Shown: positions 8,551 to 18,420, counted from the first letter of the stretch. The stretch is 64,000 bases of DNA from Akkermansiaceae bacterium UBA2381 (GCA_002344215.1 DDSV01000052.1:124001-188000); one strand, 5' to 3'. Numbers and translations are program-made. The notes: generated by a model from the sequence alone, not told the origin.

Positions 8551-10826
8551 CCCTTGATTAGTTCCTCGACTTTTGCCTGCATGGCCTTCGCCCAAGCCTC
8601 ATAACCTTCGGCGGTGAGGTGGATGGGAAAAGGTTTTTCGTCCATGAACAACCGTTTCAAGAGGGTGCCGTCCGGCTCGAGGAAGTGTTCGCCGAGGTCG
8701 AGCCAGAAGACCTTCTGGTTGTCGGCCAGTTTCTCGATCTGCCGGTTCACCTCGTCGTTGCGCTCGCGTTTGATGGCTTCGCCCCGGGGAAAAATCGCAA
8801 GGAGGAGGATTTTGGCGTCGGGGGCCTTGGCGGCGAGCGTGTCGAGGATCGCGCGAACGCCCTGGGCGGTGTCGTCGGCGGTCTCTGAGCCGAAACGATG
8901 CCCGGTGTTGTTGGTGCCGATCATGAGGATGAAGAGCTTGGGCTGGTAGCCGTCGAGCGTTCCGGGGAATCCGAGACGCCAGAGCACGTTCTCCGTTTTA
9001 TCCGCCGCGATGCTCAGGTTCAGGGTGCGGTAGGCGGGAAAATGTTTCGCCCAAAGCTCGGCCGGGGCGCCGCTCTGCCACCCCGCGGTGATCGAGTCGC
9101 CGATCAAGACGAGATCCCATTGACCGGGTTTGGCCGCCGCCGCCTGCCGCTCGACGATCTTCATCCAGCCGGGATTGTCCGTTCGCGGCGTCGGCGTGAT
9201 GGCGAGCGGCTTGCCTGGAGTCGGCGCGGGTGGACTCGACCGGGTCGGAGGGGAGACCGGAGAGGGTTGGGTCGGGGGTGCAGGACTGGCGGCCGCCAAG
9301 GCAAAATCATCCGTGCGGAAGGGCGAGGCGGGCAATCCAGCGCCATTGGCGAGGCTGTAGTCGGGCCAGTCTTTCCACGCATAGCGGACGGCGACAGGTT
9401 GCGCGACCTCGGGGCTGCTGACGATGACGGTCTCGCCGACGATCTTGGCTTCGGCGGGCTTCCATTGCTGATCGGCAGCAGCGATCTGGAAGCCGGTGAG
9501 TGGACCGCCGGTGATGGATTTGAGCCCGCCGTTGGCATGCTTGAACGAGACGGTGATGGCATTACCGCTGACAGTCGAGCCGGCGGGCAGCGGGCCGCTG
9601 GTGGCAGGGACGTCTTTGCCATAGACGGTGCCGAGCGCCCAGTAGGAAAGGCGTTTGCCGACATCCTGCTTGTTCTTCGGATGGATGTCCTTCGCATCGC
9701 CGAGGTCGATGGTGATGGCCATGCCGGTGTTCGGGAGCGCGAGGGTTTTCAGCATCGACTCGCGCACGCGGGGCCAGCCTTCACCGGGCGAGGTGTAGTT
9801 CGGCAACTGCACCCACGCGAAGGGCACCTCATCATTCCAAAGCGCGCGCCAACTCGTGACGAGCTGGGTGAGCTGCGTGTGGTAGAGGCCCGGATTGCTG
9901 TTGGCATTGCCTTCGCCTTGATACCAAAGCATGCCACGCAGGGTGTAGGGTGCGAGATTGACGACCTTGCCATTAAAAAGACCGCTCGGGCCTCCTTTGA
10001 GCTTATACATTGCCAGCGGATCTTTCGGCGGAGGAACGACGAAGGGCGTGCCGGTGGCCTTGGCCTTCTCGGAGGCGGCTTTCCAAATGGCGATCTGCTT
10101 TTCATGCAAAGCGGGAGCCTGCGCAGGATCAAACTTCCGGTGTGCTTCCAGGCGCGTGTCGTAGTTCGCCTTCGTCCCGGGATCGGAGGACTGCACCTCG
10201 GCCGCGACCCACGACTCGATCGGCGTGCCACCGACGGAGGTATTGATCAGGCCGACGGGCACGCCGACTTCCCTGTGAATCTCGCGGCCAAAGAAATACA
10301 GCGCGGCGGAGAAGCCTCCGACGTTGTCCGGCGTGCATTCTTGCCATGCGCCTTTGCCTTGTTCCTGCGGCTGCTCAGCCGGGCCAGAGCTTTCGCGATA
10401 ATGACGGATCAGCGGAAACTTCGCCGCCGCCTTCTCCGCATCGAAGTGATAGCAACCTGCGACAGTCATCGCCATGTTCGACTGTCCGGAGCCTAGCCAG
10501 ACCTCACCCACAAGCACGTCCTTCACCTCGACCTTGCGCCCCTCCTTGCCGGAAACAAGAAGCACGCGCGGCTCGGCGGAAGCGGTGAGGAAACCGAGCT
10601 TCAACGACCATTTGCCATCCGCGTCCGTGGTAGCTGACTTGGTCTGCCCGGCAAACGAGACGGTCACGGATTCGCCCGGATCAGCCCAACCCCACACGGC
10701 GACGGGTTTGTCGCGTTGCAGGACCATGTGGTCAGACAGGACGGAGGCCAGCTTCAACTCGGCGGAGTGAAGCGCTGGTAGCGGCGCAAGGAGAAGAAGG
10801 GTGAGGAGCGAAAGAGTTGGTTTCAT
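8547..10826 (-). CDS. Double-headed esterase: sialate O-acetylesterase fused to SGNH hydrolase
   Basis: The protein has 759 aa with a signal peptide ending near HSAE. The N-terminal half (about 22-505) is a sialate O-acetylesterase: MVLQRDKPVAVWG, GEVWLGSGQSNM with nucleophile Ser116, INTSVGGTPIESW, MLWYQGEGN, and DIHPKNK with His382. A proline/threonine/serine-rich linker (about 511-548) joins it to a second SGNH domain: LVLIGDSITAGW with Ser578, the glycine-containing block II region (NLSIAADKTENVLWRL), IGTNN and a C-terminal HLTAEGYEAW. Usual sialate O-acetylesterases stop before the linker, so the chain carries two predicted serine esterase sites. It is the first gene of a likely operon with the sialidase-like and DUF1552 genes. 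Domain calls are firm; acetyl specificity for the second domain is inference. Confidence 0.92.
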   Translation of the reverse strand: MKPTLSLLTLLLLAPLPALHSAELKLASVLSDHMVLQRDKPVAVWGWADPGESVTVSFAGQTKSATTDADGKWSLKLGFLTASAEPRVLLVSGKEGRKVEVKDVLVGEVWLGSGQSNMAMTVAGCYHFDAEKAAAKFPLIRHYRESSGPAEQPQEQGKGAWQECTPDNVGGFSAALYFFGREIHREVGVPVGLINTSVGGTPIESWVAAEVQSSDPGTKANYDTRLEAHRKFDPAQAPALHEKQIAIWKAASEKAKATGTPFVVPPPKDPLAMYKLKGGPSGLFNGKVVNLAPYTLRGMLWYQGEGNANSNPGLYHTQLTQLVTSWRALWNDEVPFAWVQLPNYTSPGEGWPRVRESMLKTLALPNTGMAITIDLGDAKDIHPKNKQDVGKRLSYWALGTVYGKDVPATSGPLPAGSTVSGNAITVSFKHANGGLKSITGGPLTGFQIAAADQQWKPAEAKIVGETVIVSSPEVAQPVAVRYAWKDWPDYSLANGAGLPASPFRTDDFALAAASPAPPTQPSPVSPPTRSSPPAPTPGKPLAITPTPRTDNPGWMKIVERQAAAAKPGQWDLVLIGDSITAGWQSGAPAELWAKHFPAYRTLNLSIAADKTENVLWRLGFPGTLDGYQPKLFILMIGTNNTGHRFGSETADDTAQGVRAILDTLAAKAPDAKILLLAIFPRGEAIKRERNDEVNRQIEKLADNQKVFWLDLGEHFLEPDGTLLKRLFMDEKPFPIHLTAEGYEAWAKAMQAKVEELIKG

Positions 10827-10854
10827 GATTTGTGGGAGGTCCTGGTTCGTAAAA

Positions 10855-12120
10855 TCAGCGTGCCAATGCTCCGCTCACGGCTTCCGTGCGGGGGCGATCT
10901 GCGAGATCTGTCTTGAGTAGATATCGCGCATCGGCCCGGTCAAGGGGCGCAGCCGCGGTCGGCCGGGCATCGTGCTCCGCAGCATCCCACGTCACCTTCG
11001 TGAAGTCCTCGAGCCCGCGTCCCGGCGAAGTCCCTTCCTTCGGCCCATGACCGACGATGACGTTGCCGGCGATGACGACCCCGTCCTTTCCATTGGCGAA
11101 ATGCAGCGCGTTCTGGTCACGCGAATAGAGGACATTGTTAGCCAGCACCATCCCCTTGCGTCCCTTCCACGAGCCACCGCTGAAGGCGTGTCCGGCATTG
11201 ATGATCGTATTGTGAATGACCTGGAGGTTCACCGTCTTCCCCTGATGATCGGTGCTCGCGAAACCGGATCCCTTCGCGCTGATGAGGACGTTGTTCCGCA
11301 CGATCGCCTCACCCTGCACCTGCATCGTGTGATCGTCGCTGCGCCGGCAAAGATTGCGTTCGATCACGTTCACCGGCTTCCCGGCGGTGCCGTAGACGGT
11401 GATGCAGGGGTATTGGGTGTCGTGGACATCGTTTTCCGCGATGAGGTTTCCCCACGATCCCTGCTTCACCTCGATGCCGTCGCCCTGCGACCCGCGGCAA
11501 TCGTGGATGTGATTCAAGGCGATGACGCTTTCGCTCATGATGAACTCGCCTTCGTTGGCTCCGAGATACATGCCCTCGCCATGGCCGCCGCCGTGGTGAA
11601 TATGGTTGCGGGTGAGAAAAAGCCGGCTCGTGTCGGCGCTGTTGGCGCTGAGGCAGACCTGCCCGGTGTGGTGGATGTGGCACCGGTCGATCCAGACCTC
11701 ACGGCAACGGCCGAGCCGCAGGCCGTGACTGCCGCCGGTGATTTCGACGCCGCTCAGACAGAGGTATTCCACCGCTCCGCCCTGGCCGATGTTGACGATA
11801 TTCTGCCGGTCATCGGACCGGGTCAGCACGACCTGCGCACCCTCCGCGGCCACGATCCAGATGGGAGCCTCCGCCGTGCCGCTGACGCGGATGTCCCACA
11901 TTCGTTCAACTCGGTAGGTGCCGGCGGCGATTACGAGCTGATCGCCCGGCTGCAAGGCCGCGATCGTCTTCACCAATGACTCACCATCGGAGGCAGGGTG
12001 TTGGATGACCCGTTTCGGCGCGACCTCCGCCCAATCCGGCGAATAGGGTGTTTCAGCCGCAATCAACGGGGTGGCCGAAATGACAAGAGCGAGAACAAAA
12101 GAGACGGCGGCGAACTTCAT
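10855..12120 (-). CDS. Secreted right-handed parallel beta-helix protein
   Basis: From the ATG at 12120 the protein has 421 aa with signal peptide MKFAAVSFVLALVIS...; a start 24 bp further up is possible. After an N-terminal ALQPGDQLVIAAGTYR cap, typical of alginate lyase/chondroitinase B-like (PL6) and pectate-lyase-like helices, there are repeated short strands with N/H ladders: VEITGGSHGLRLG, NHIHHGGGHGEGMYLG, ALNHIHDCRGSQGDGIEV, NDVHDTQYPCITV and HNTIINAGHAFSGG. This is the parallel beta-helix fold of polysaccharide lyases, epimerases and some glycosidases. No family-specific catalytic residues can be assigned by eye, so lyase activity is only suggested by fold and location. It lies 28 bp upstream of the double-headed esterase. 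Confidence 0.82.
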   Translation of the reverse strand: MKFAAVSFVLALVISATPLIAAETPYSPDWAEVAPKRVIQHPASDGESLVKTIAALQPGDQLVIAAGTYRVERMWDIRVSGTAEAPIWIVAAEGAQVVLTRSDDRQNIVNIGQGGAVEYLCLSGVEITGGSHGLRLGRCREVWIDRCHIHHTGQVCLSANSADTSRLFLTRNHIHHGGGHGEGMYLGANEGEFIMSESVIALNHIHDCRGSQGDGIEVKQGSWGNLIAENDVHDTQYPCITVYGTAGKPVNVIERNLCRRSDDHTMQVQGEAIVRNNVLISAKGSGFASTDHQGKTVNLQVIHNTIINAGHAFSGGSWKGRKGMVLANNVLYSRDQNALHFANGKDGVVIAGNVIVGHGPKEGTSPGRGLEDFTKVTWDAAEHDARPTAAAPLDRADARYLLKTDLADRPRTEAVSGALAR

Positions 12121-12156
12121 GATCGTGGGAATTGTGGTCCGCACGTCGGATTTTCA

Positions 12157-14792
12157 CTATCGTTGAAACATCCGGCTTTGCGCCAAGGCTTGAATCAACG
12201 ACCGCAGACCGTACCCCTTCCCCTTCGTCCCTTCCACGATCCTCGCGATCTCCGCGCGGTCGGCGTAGTTGACCTCTGCGCCCGTCGCATAACGCGAGAG
12301 ATGGGCGACAAAGGCGCAAGCGAGTTTGTCGGGATCACCGGAAAGCAGGTCGTTGAGTGCCGCAAAGCCGCCGAAAGCGCGCCCGTCCGGCAACGCGCCG
12401 GAGGCATCGACGGCGGGACCGAGCTTGTAGTTCACCCGCCACGTGGTCTTCCCTTTTTCGGGCGGATCGTCGCCTTTTCCATTCGACCGGTAGCGCTCGC
12501 GAAAGCCACCGACCGGATCAAAACTCTCCAGCGCGAATCCCGCCGGATCGATCTTCGCATGACAGGCCGCGCAGCTCACGTCGGCACGGTGTTTGTCGAG
12601 CTGCTCGCGCACGGTGGTGGCACCGCGGGTGTCGGGATCGATCGCCGAGACGCCCGGAGGCGGCGGCGGGGCGGGATCGTCGAGGAGCCGGTCCATCACC
12701 CAGACGCCGCGCGTCACCGGCGAAGTGGTGGTGCCGTTCGCGGTCAGCTTGTGGATCGCGGCCTGCCCTAACAAACCTCCACGAAGGCTCCCCTCGGGCA
12801 GCGCAATCTTCCGCACCTCGACCCCGCGGACTCCGGCGATGCCATAATGCTCGGCGAGCCGCTGCGTCACCATCGCGAAGCCGGGCTGCAAGAGCGCCCG
12901 CGCCGGAAGGTCGTGGTCGATCAGCTCGCGGAGAAAAGCCCGCGGCTCTTCCGCGATCCCTTCATGCAGGAGAAAACGGTATTCCGGATAGAGCTGCGGA
13001 TCGGGCGTCGTCTCGGCGAGCCTTCGCAGTTCGAGCCATTGGTCGGCGAAGTCGGCGATGAACCGACCGCTGCGCGGATCGGCGATGAGCCGGTCGACCT
13101 GAGCGGAGATGCCCTCGTCGGTCCCGAGCGTTCCCTCGCGGGCCGCGGCGAGGAGCGTCTCGTCGGGCGGACCGTTCCAGAGCCAGTAGGAAAGGCGTGA
13201 GGCGAGGGTGTAGGCATCCTTCACCGTCCCGTCCGCGCGATGGAAAAGGAAATCCGGCGAGGTCAGCACCGCGACATAGACCCGGCGCATCGCCTCCTCG
13301 AAGCAATCCTTCGCCGCGAGGCGGGATTTCAGGAGCGCCAGGTAAGGCTCGATCTCTTCGTCCGTGACCTCGCGCCGAAAGGCCTTCGGCAAAAACGCGG
13401 CGAGCAATTTTCGCGCGTCTTCCACCGGCTGCGCCGACTGCACCGTCTCCAGGATCGGCTTGCGTTCCTGCGGGTGAGATCGAAATGCATGCTCGGCACA
13501 TAGCCGCCGATGCTGCGCACTTCCTCGCGCGGCGGCGGCACGACCTCGCTTCCCGGCGGCAGCGCCTCGATCGGCAGATCACCGAACAAACGCCGGTGGC
13601 TTTCCGGCGGCCAGATCGGGTGGATCGGTCCCTCGATCTCGAACCAGTCGATCGCCACGCCCGGCCCGACATGCTTCGCCGCCCGACCCGCCACCTGACC
13701 GATGCGCAAACCGTTCCACGGAATCGAAACGGGATCGAAGACGATGCTCTCGTGCGCGTCGAGCCACTCCGTGATCTCTGCCACGTTCGACTGCATCGAG
13801 GGAGCGGTGAAGGCCCGCAGCAATCGCCCGCCTTCCTGCTGCTTGCCTTCCTCATGCGCCCGCAGCACCGCGGCCTGGGGTGCCGCGCAGGGCTCCGGCT
13901 TGCCTTGATTCCAGTGAAAACCCCAGAGCGAGAGTTTCATGCGATAGAGACCCGGATAGATCGGCGACACGTTCATCGCCGCCTCTTAACCCGCGAGATT
14001 GGGATTGAGCAATCCCACCTCGCTCTCGTTCTTCGCGGCGACCAAGGCGGCGAGTTGCTTTTTGCGCTCCTCCAGGTCCGGCCCCGCATCGCCCACGTGT
14101 CCGGTCTTGTCCTCGAATCCACCGCGCACCGGGAGGGCCGGATCGGGTTGCTTGTCTTTCAAGAGCACGAACTGGCCCTGGACGAGATTGCCTCCGAACT
14201 TGAACAGACCGGCCGGGTAAATGCGTCGCTGGAAGACCCGTGGCGGCTGCGAATGTTTCGCGATGGCGGCGTCGAGCGCCTTTTCCACCGCCGCCTCGTA
14301 GGCCTCGAGATGGGCCGGGGAAATGTCGAGCGCCCCAGCGATCTTCTCGTAGCCTCCGATGCGGCCGTCGGAGGGGAGCATCGCGAGGATGTCGAGCCGC
14401 GGCAGGGCGAGGAGATCCTGGAGGGTGTTCTGGAACTCCGTGCGCGTCATGCGTCGCAGGCGGATGCGGCCGTGCTCGGCGAGGCGCGCCTCGTCCGCGG
14501 TGGTGAGCTGCTGATCGAGCCACGCGGTCATCCTCGCGATCTCGTCCGCGGGGGGACGCGGTTTCTTTTTCGGCGGCATCTCGCCCTTCCCGATAGCGTC
14601 GTGGACCTTTACCCAGATCGCGAAGCTCCTGCCATCCGCAAAGGCGGTCTCCAAGGCCGTGAGATCGAGCCCGCCCTTTTTCAAATCGGCATCGTGGCAT
14701 TCGACGCAGTGTTGATCGAGGAAGGCGGCGGGATCGGCCGCAGGAAGTGCGGACGAGAGAAGGAGGAGAAAAGCTAAAGCGAGGGAACGCAT
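12157..14792 (-). pseudogene. DUF1587/DUF1592 cytochrome c protein broken by a stop codon and a frameshift
   Basis: Three consecutive open segments together make one protein of about 878 codons. The N-terminal part from 14792 has a signal peptide, a CxxCH heme site (QHCVECHD), EMPPKKKPRPP and the DUF1587 segment RRMTRTEFQNTLQDLL; it runs into TAA at 13986-13988. The reading frame is unchanged after the TAA and continues with YRMKLSLWG and WFEIEGPIHPIWPPES. It then shifts near 13465-13485, from MHFDLTR to AFLPKAFRREVTDEE, and goes on through DUF1592/DUF1588 (CAACHAKIDPAGFALESFD) to DUF1585 at the end. The intact relative is at 22808-26122. Either this is a recent pseudogene or there are two sequencing errors. 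The family as a whole has no established function. Confidence 0.85.
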
Positions 14793-14940
14793 CGTCGGGT
14801 CTATCCGTTAACTACGGACAGGAGCGGAAAAACTCGACAGCGAAATACAAGGGATTCGGCGCTTTGCCGGACCTATCGCTTCCACCACCTAACGCACCAT
14901 TGCCGCCCGTTTGAGAGCCCGAATCAAAATGTGAGAAACG

Positions 14941-16131
14941 TCACTGGAGATCGGGAATCGGCCCATCAACCGCTCCGAAAAGTCCCGCCGCCGCCTCAAA
15001 GTGGCGAACCTCAATCCCATCACTAAGGACACGGGGATCGCCGCTGTAGACGAGCGCCCCTCGGGCGAAGTGGGGTACGGTGTTCCGGAAACGGCCGAGC
15101 CCTTTCAGCAGGCTCATCGAAAAGGTCGAGGCGGACTTGATCTCCGCGGCGGCCAGGGCCCGGCCCTCCTGCCAGACGAGATCGACCTCGTTGCCGTTGC
15201 TGTCGCGGAAGAACCAGAAATCGGCCGGTTCGCCGCGATTGTAGCGCGCCTTCACACATTCCATGACGACGAGGTTCTCGAAAATGCCACCCACGAGAGG
15301 ATCGCGCGACACCTGTTCGGCGTTGCGGATGCCCAGCAAGTGGCAGAGCAGACCGACATCGGTAAAGTAAATCTTTGGCGATTTGATGGCCCGCTTGCCA
15401 AAATTCTCGAAATAGGGTGGAAGTCTGAAAAGCAGGAAAGAGGCCTCCAGAATCGAGATCCAGTGACGGATCGTTTTGGGATCCACACCCACATCATTGG
15501 CCAGCGAGCTGTAGTCCAGCAATTGCCCCACGCGTCCGGCGAGAAGACGCATCAGCTTTTCGAAGAGGGAGGCATCCTTGAGCTGGACGATCTGTCGAAC
15601 ATCGCGTTCCACATAGGTCTGATAGTAGTTCGACCAGGCGGTGGCCGGACGCTGTCCCGGATCGTGGATGCGTGGCAGGAAACCGTGAAAGGCGTAATCC
15701 GCGAAGGAATCGAAACGAATCCGGGCTCCGGACAGCTCGGCGATGGAGAGCGGCAGCAGGTTCAGGATCGCGGTGCGCCCGGCCAGCGACTGGGTGATCG
15801 CCTGCCTCACTTCCAGTTGGTGGGAGCCCGTGAGGATGTAGCGCCCATTCCGGGGATTCTCATCCACCTCGACCTGGAGGTAGCTCAGCAGTTCGGGGAC
15901 GTGTTGAATTTCGTCGATGATGACCTTGTCCGGGAACTGCGCCAGATAAGCCTTCGGATCGGCCCGGGCGAATTCCCTGATCTCGGGCGATTCGAGATTG
16001 GAATAGGCGAAACCCTCCACACCGAACCGCGCCAACGTGGTTTTCCCCGCCTGCCTCGGCCCGAGAAGGGTGACGACCGGGTATTCTCCGAGCAGGGCAT
16101 GCAATTCGGGCGTAATGGCTCGCGCGATCAT
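14941..16131 (-). CDS. AAA ATPase with C-terminal DUF4143 domain
   Basis: The protein has 396 aa. The N-terminal AAA_14-type ATPase has Walker A GPRQAGKTT (residues 24-32), Walker B VIIDEIQH (Asp73, Glu74) and sensor-like ILTGSHQLEV. The C-terminal DUF4143 domain has PKIYFTDVGLLCHLLG, VGGIFENLVVMECVKA and the nuclease-like EVDLVWQEGRALAAAEIKSA, a PD-(D/E)xK-like pattern. These proteins are widespread single genes in bacteria and archaea, often in multiple copies, without an established role; a link to defence or toxin-like systems has been guessed for some. No partner gene is adjacent. An imperfect inverted repeat lies directly upstream (16154-16180). Gene identity is secure, role unknown. 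Confidence 0.92.
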   Translation of the reverse strand: MIARAITPELHALLGEYPVVTLLGPRQAGKTTLARFGVEGFAYSNLESPEIREFARADPKAYLAQFPDKVIIDEIQHVPELLSYLQVEVDENPRNGRYILTGSHQLEVRQAITQSLAGRTAILNLLPLSIAELSGARIRFDSFADYAFHGFLPRIHDPGQRPATAWSNYYQTYVERDVRQIVQLKDASLFEKLMRLLAGRVGQLLDYSSLANDVGVDPKTIRHWISILEASFLLFRLPPYFENFGKRAIKSPKIYFTDVGLLCHLLGIRNAEQVSRDPLVGGIFENLVVMECVKARYNRGEPADFWFFRDSNGNEVDLVWQEGRALAAAEIKSASTFSMSLLKGLGRFRNTVPHFARGALVYSGDPRVLSDGIEVRHFEAAAGLFGAVDGPIPDLQ

Positions 16132-16153
16132 TCGAGCAGGACGATAATTTATG

Positions 16154-16180
16154 CAATTCGGGAGTTCAAGTCCTGAATTG
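16154..16180. promoter_or_regulatory. Inverted repeat upstream of the AAA/DUF4143 gene
   Basis: The arms caattcggga (16154-16163) and tcctgaattg (16171-16180) match at 9 of 10 positions, with a 7-bp spacer. The repeat sits 22 bp before the ATG at 16131 on the minus strand, where an operator or a leader hairpin could act. Its local AT-rich setting (ataattt, tataac) fits a promoter. It could equally be the terminal hairpin of the upstream gene ending at 16219, but that gene reads toward it and there is no clear T-run. The function is inference. Confidence 0.35.
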
Positions 16181-16218
16181 TATAACTTTTCCGGTATCTC
16201 GCTCTCTGCGGCTTCGCT

Positions 16219-18420
16219 TCACTTCACCTCCCCCACCCGCTGAAACGCCTGCCAGTCGGCGGCGTAGGCGGCGTTGACGAGCCATGAGGCGGCGCTCTGG
16301 TCTCCAGAGAATCCGGCGTAGGGCGCGATCGTCAGCTTCTGATAACCGCCCTTCGCGGACTCCCAGTTTTCGCCGAGATAACCGCTTTCGGGCGCGGGCG
16401 TCTTCAGCTCCAACGGTCCCTTCCGCGGATCGGCGTCCGCGGGCACGCGCGCGGCGAAGGTGTGGCGGAGAAACGAAAACACGAGCGGCCAGGTCTTCTC
16501 CCCGGGACCATGGCCCGTCTTCGGCTCGACCGCGATGTTCCACAGCGCCCCGTGCTTGTTCCGCAGGGCGGGAACGACGGCGAGATTCTCCTCGCGCGAG
16601 GGACGGGCGAAAAAGGAGTCGTCTTCCCCGAAGATGACCAGCCCCGGCACCTGCGCCGCGCCCGGCTGATAGACCTGGAAGGTGATCCCCGGCCGCATCG
16701 AGACCCAGCCCCAGACGCGCTCCGGCTCATACGCGGGAAAGACGGCGGAGAATCCCGTGCCGTTCGAGTGACCGTAGAGGAAAAGCGGTGCCTCCCCGAT
16801 CTCCGCATGACCGCTCCTCGTGCCGAACTCGCGGAGACGATTGAAGAGCAGGCTCCGCGGCCAGAAACCGCGCTGCATCGGATTGCCGGTGAACTTGAAC
16901 AAGCCCAGCCCCAGCTCCGTCGCGAGGGCCCGCAGATCGGCGCGATGGAAGAGGCCCTCGCCGCTGCCGTGTCCTGACATCACCACCATTCCCTTCACCA
17001 CCGCGAGGCCCTCGGGCAACCAGAGATCAAAACGCACCTCCTCGCGCGAACCTTCGCCTTTTTCCTTCACCGCGGCGGCCCAGGCCTCGTCGCTGATCTT
17101 CCAGTCCCAGTTCCGCGAGACGACCTGATCGGGCGAGGGCGTGCCCCACTTCGCCTCATCAAGGACACCGTTCCAGCTCTTCGTGTCGCGCGAGGAGACG
17201 TTCGCCCCGACCCAACCGATCGCGTGGCTCGCGGGGAGCTGGGCAAAGTCGGACCACTCTGTGCCGCCCGCGGCTTTTCTAGGTTCGGTCCATTGGCGTT
17301 CGATCCAGGGCAGGATCGTTTCGGCCCATTTCAGGCCGTGCTCGCGCAGCCCCTTGCCGGAAAAATGGACCCCCTGCCCGTTCCGCTCGCGCAGGTCACC
17401 CTTCAGGGCATCCGAATCGGGACCGGCGAGGGCGATGCCGTCGCGGGCGAGGGAAGCCTGCGCCGCGCGGATGTCGTCGCTGCCCTCGTCGCCCGGCACA
17501 TGGTAACTCGCCTGCGCGACGAACCAGGGAACCTCCCAGCCGATCTCGCGACGCGACTCGCGGAGGATCGTTTCGAGAGACTTCCGGTAAAGATCCCCCG
17601 GCAGGGTCCGGGTCGCATCCTTCTGATTCGCGTCGCTCTCTCCCTGATGCCAGAGCACGGCGCGGAAGCCGCGCGGCCCGAGCGGCTTCATCCGGGCAAG
17701 GAAGGTTTGATAGGCATCGCCCTTGCTCATCCAGAGACCATCGGGACGCTTCTCGACCCGGCTTTCGATCGTCGGCGGATTCGGAAAGGTCGCGCCCTTC
17801 GGCAGCCATTCACGCACGCTCGTGCCACCGATGCCGCAGGAGACGAAGCCGATCGGCACACCGAGTTTCCGGGCGAGCTCATCGCCGAGCGGCGGCAGGA
17901 AACTCCCGCCATTCCCCGCCGCACCCGGCTGCGGATCCTCGGCGAGGCGCCACGTCTTGCCGTCGAAGGAGGCGACGAGACCGGTCTGAGGCGTTTGCTT
18001 TTCTTCGCCGTGGTTGGCTGAATTCGACTGGCCCGCGACGATGAAGACCTCGCCGATGCCGACCTTCCCGACGCGGCCGGCTGCCAGTTCCTTCCCTTCG
18101 CGAGTGACCCGCACCTCAAGCGTCCACCAGCCACCCGCCGGAGCCTCGACCGTGCCCGAGAGTTTTTTCCCCGAGATCGAACCGCCCGCGCGCTGCCACC
18201 CAGTCGCTCCCTTTTCGCCGACGAGGCGCGTCTCGATTGCCACGTCCTTTCCGGAAACCTCTTCCGACAGTTCGCCCGCGATTCGCAGAAGTCCCTTTCC
18301 GGGACTGGTCCGCTGCACCACCTGATGCTCGAGCGGGGCGGTGAGGGTCAGGTCGGCGGCGGGGGCGACCGCCACCATGGCCGGCAGGAGGATGGGGAGA
18401 AGGAAACGGACTGGACTCAT
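16219..18420 (-). CDS. Fusion of sialate O-acetylesterase-like SGNH domain and alpha/beta-hydrolase
   Basis: The start at 18420 gives 733 aa with a signal peptide ending near APAAD; the 53 codons upstream are not supported. The N-terminal half has GEVFIVAGQSNSAN (Ser132), VSCGIGGTSVREW, VLWHQGESDANQ and GVHFSGKGL, the sialate O-acetylesterase/SASA pattern. The C-terminal half is an alpha/beta-hydrolase: MVVMSGHGSG oxyanion region, LFLYGHSNGTGFS with nucleophile Ser552, FGEDDSFF with the acid near residue 600, and TGHGPG with His637. Two unrelated esterase folds in one secreted chain is unusual. It stands downstream of the free SGNH esterase gene (gap 55 bp). Confidence 0.9.
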   Translation of the reverse strand: MSPVRFLLPILLPAMVAVAPAADLTLTAPLEHQVVQRTSPGKGLLRIAGELSEEVSGKDVAIETRLVGEKGATGWQRAGGSISGKKLSGTVEAPAGGWWTLEVRVTREGKELAAGRVGKVGIGEVFIVAGQSNSANHGEEKQTPQTGLVASFDGKTWRLAEDPQPGAAGNGGSFLPPLGDELARKLGVPIGFVSCGIGGTSVREWLPKGATFPNPPTIESRVEKRPDGLWMSKGDAYQTFLARMKPLGPRGFRAVLWHQGESDANQKDATRTLPGDLYRKSLETILRESRREIGWEVPWFVAQASYHVPGDEGSDDIRAAQASLARDGIALAGPDSDALKGDLRERNGQGVHFSGKGLREHGLKWAETILPWIERQWTEPRKAAGGTEWSDFAQLPASHAIGWVGANVSSRDTKSWNGVLDEAKWGTPSPDQVVSRNWDWKISDEAWAAAVKEKGEGSREEVRFDLWLPEGLAVVKGMVVMSGHGSGEGLFHRADLRALATELGLGLFKFTGNPMQRGFWPRSLLFNRLREFGTRSGHAEIGEAPLFLYGHSNGTGFSAVFPAYEPERVWGWVSMRPGITFQVYQPGAAQVPGLVIFGEDDSFFARPSREENLAVVPALRNKHGALWNIAVEPKTGHGPGEKTWPLVFSFLRHTFAARVPADADPRKGPLELKTPAPESGYLGENWESAKGGYQKLTIAPYAGFSGDQSAASWLVNAAYAADWQAFQRVGEVK

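Noticed and set aside
8898..10496. 532-aa open frame on the plus strand inside the double esterase gene
   Set aside because: It is antisense to a gene with clear SGNH motifs; its translation has no domain, and is rich in Arg/Gly/Asp as expected from a GC-rich shadow frame.
13986..14792. The first part of the broken DUF1592 gene as a complete 268-aa protein
   Set aside because: The frame continues unchanged after the stop and the missing domains follow, so this is a truncated piece and not a separate gene.
15001..16176. 391-aa plus-strand frame over the AAA/DUF4143 gene
   Set aside because: The minus strand has Walker A/B and DUF4143 motifs. The plus frame has none.
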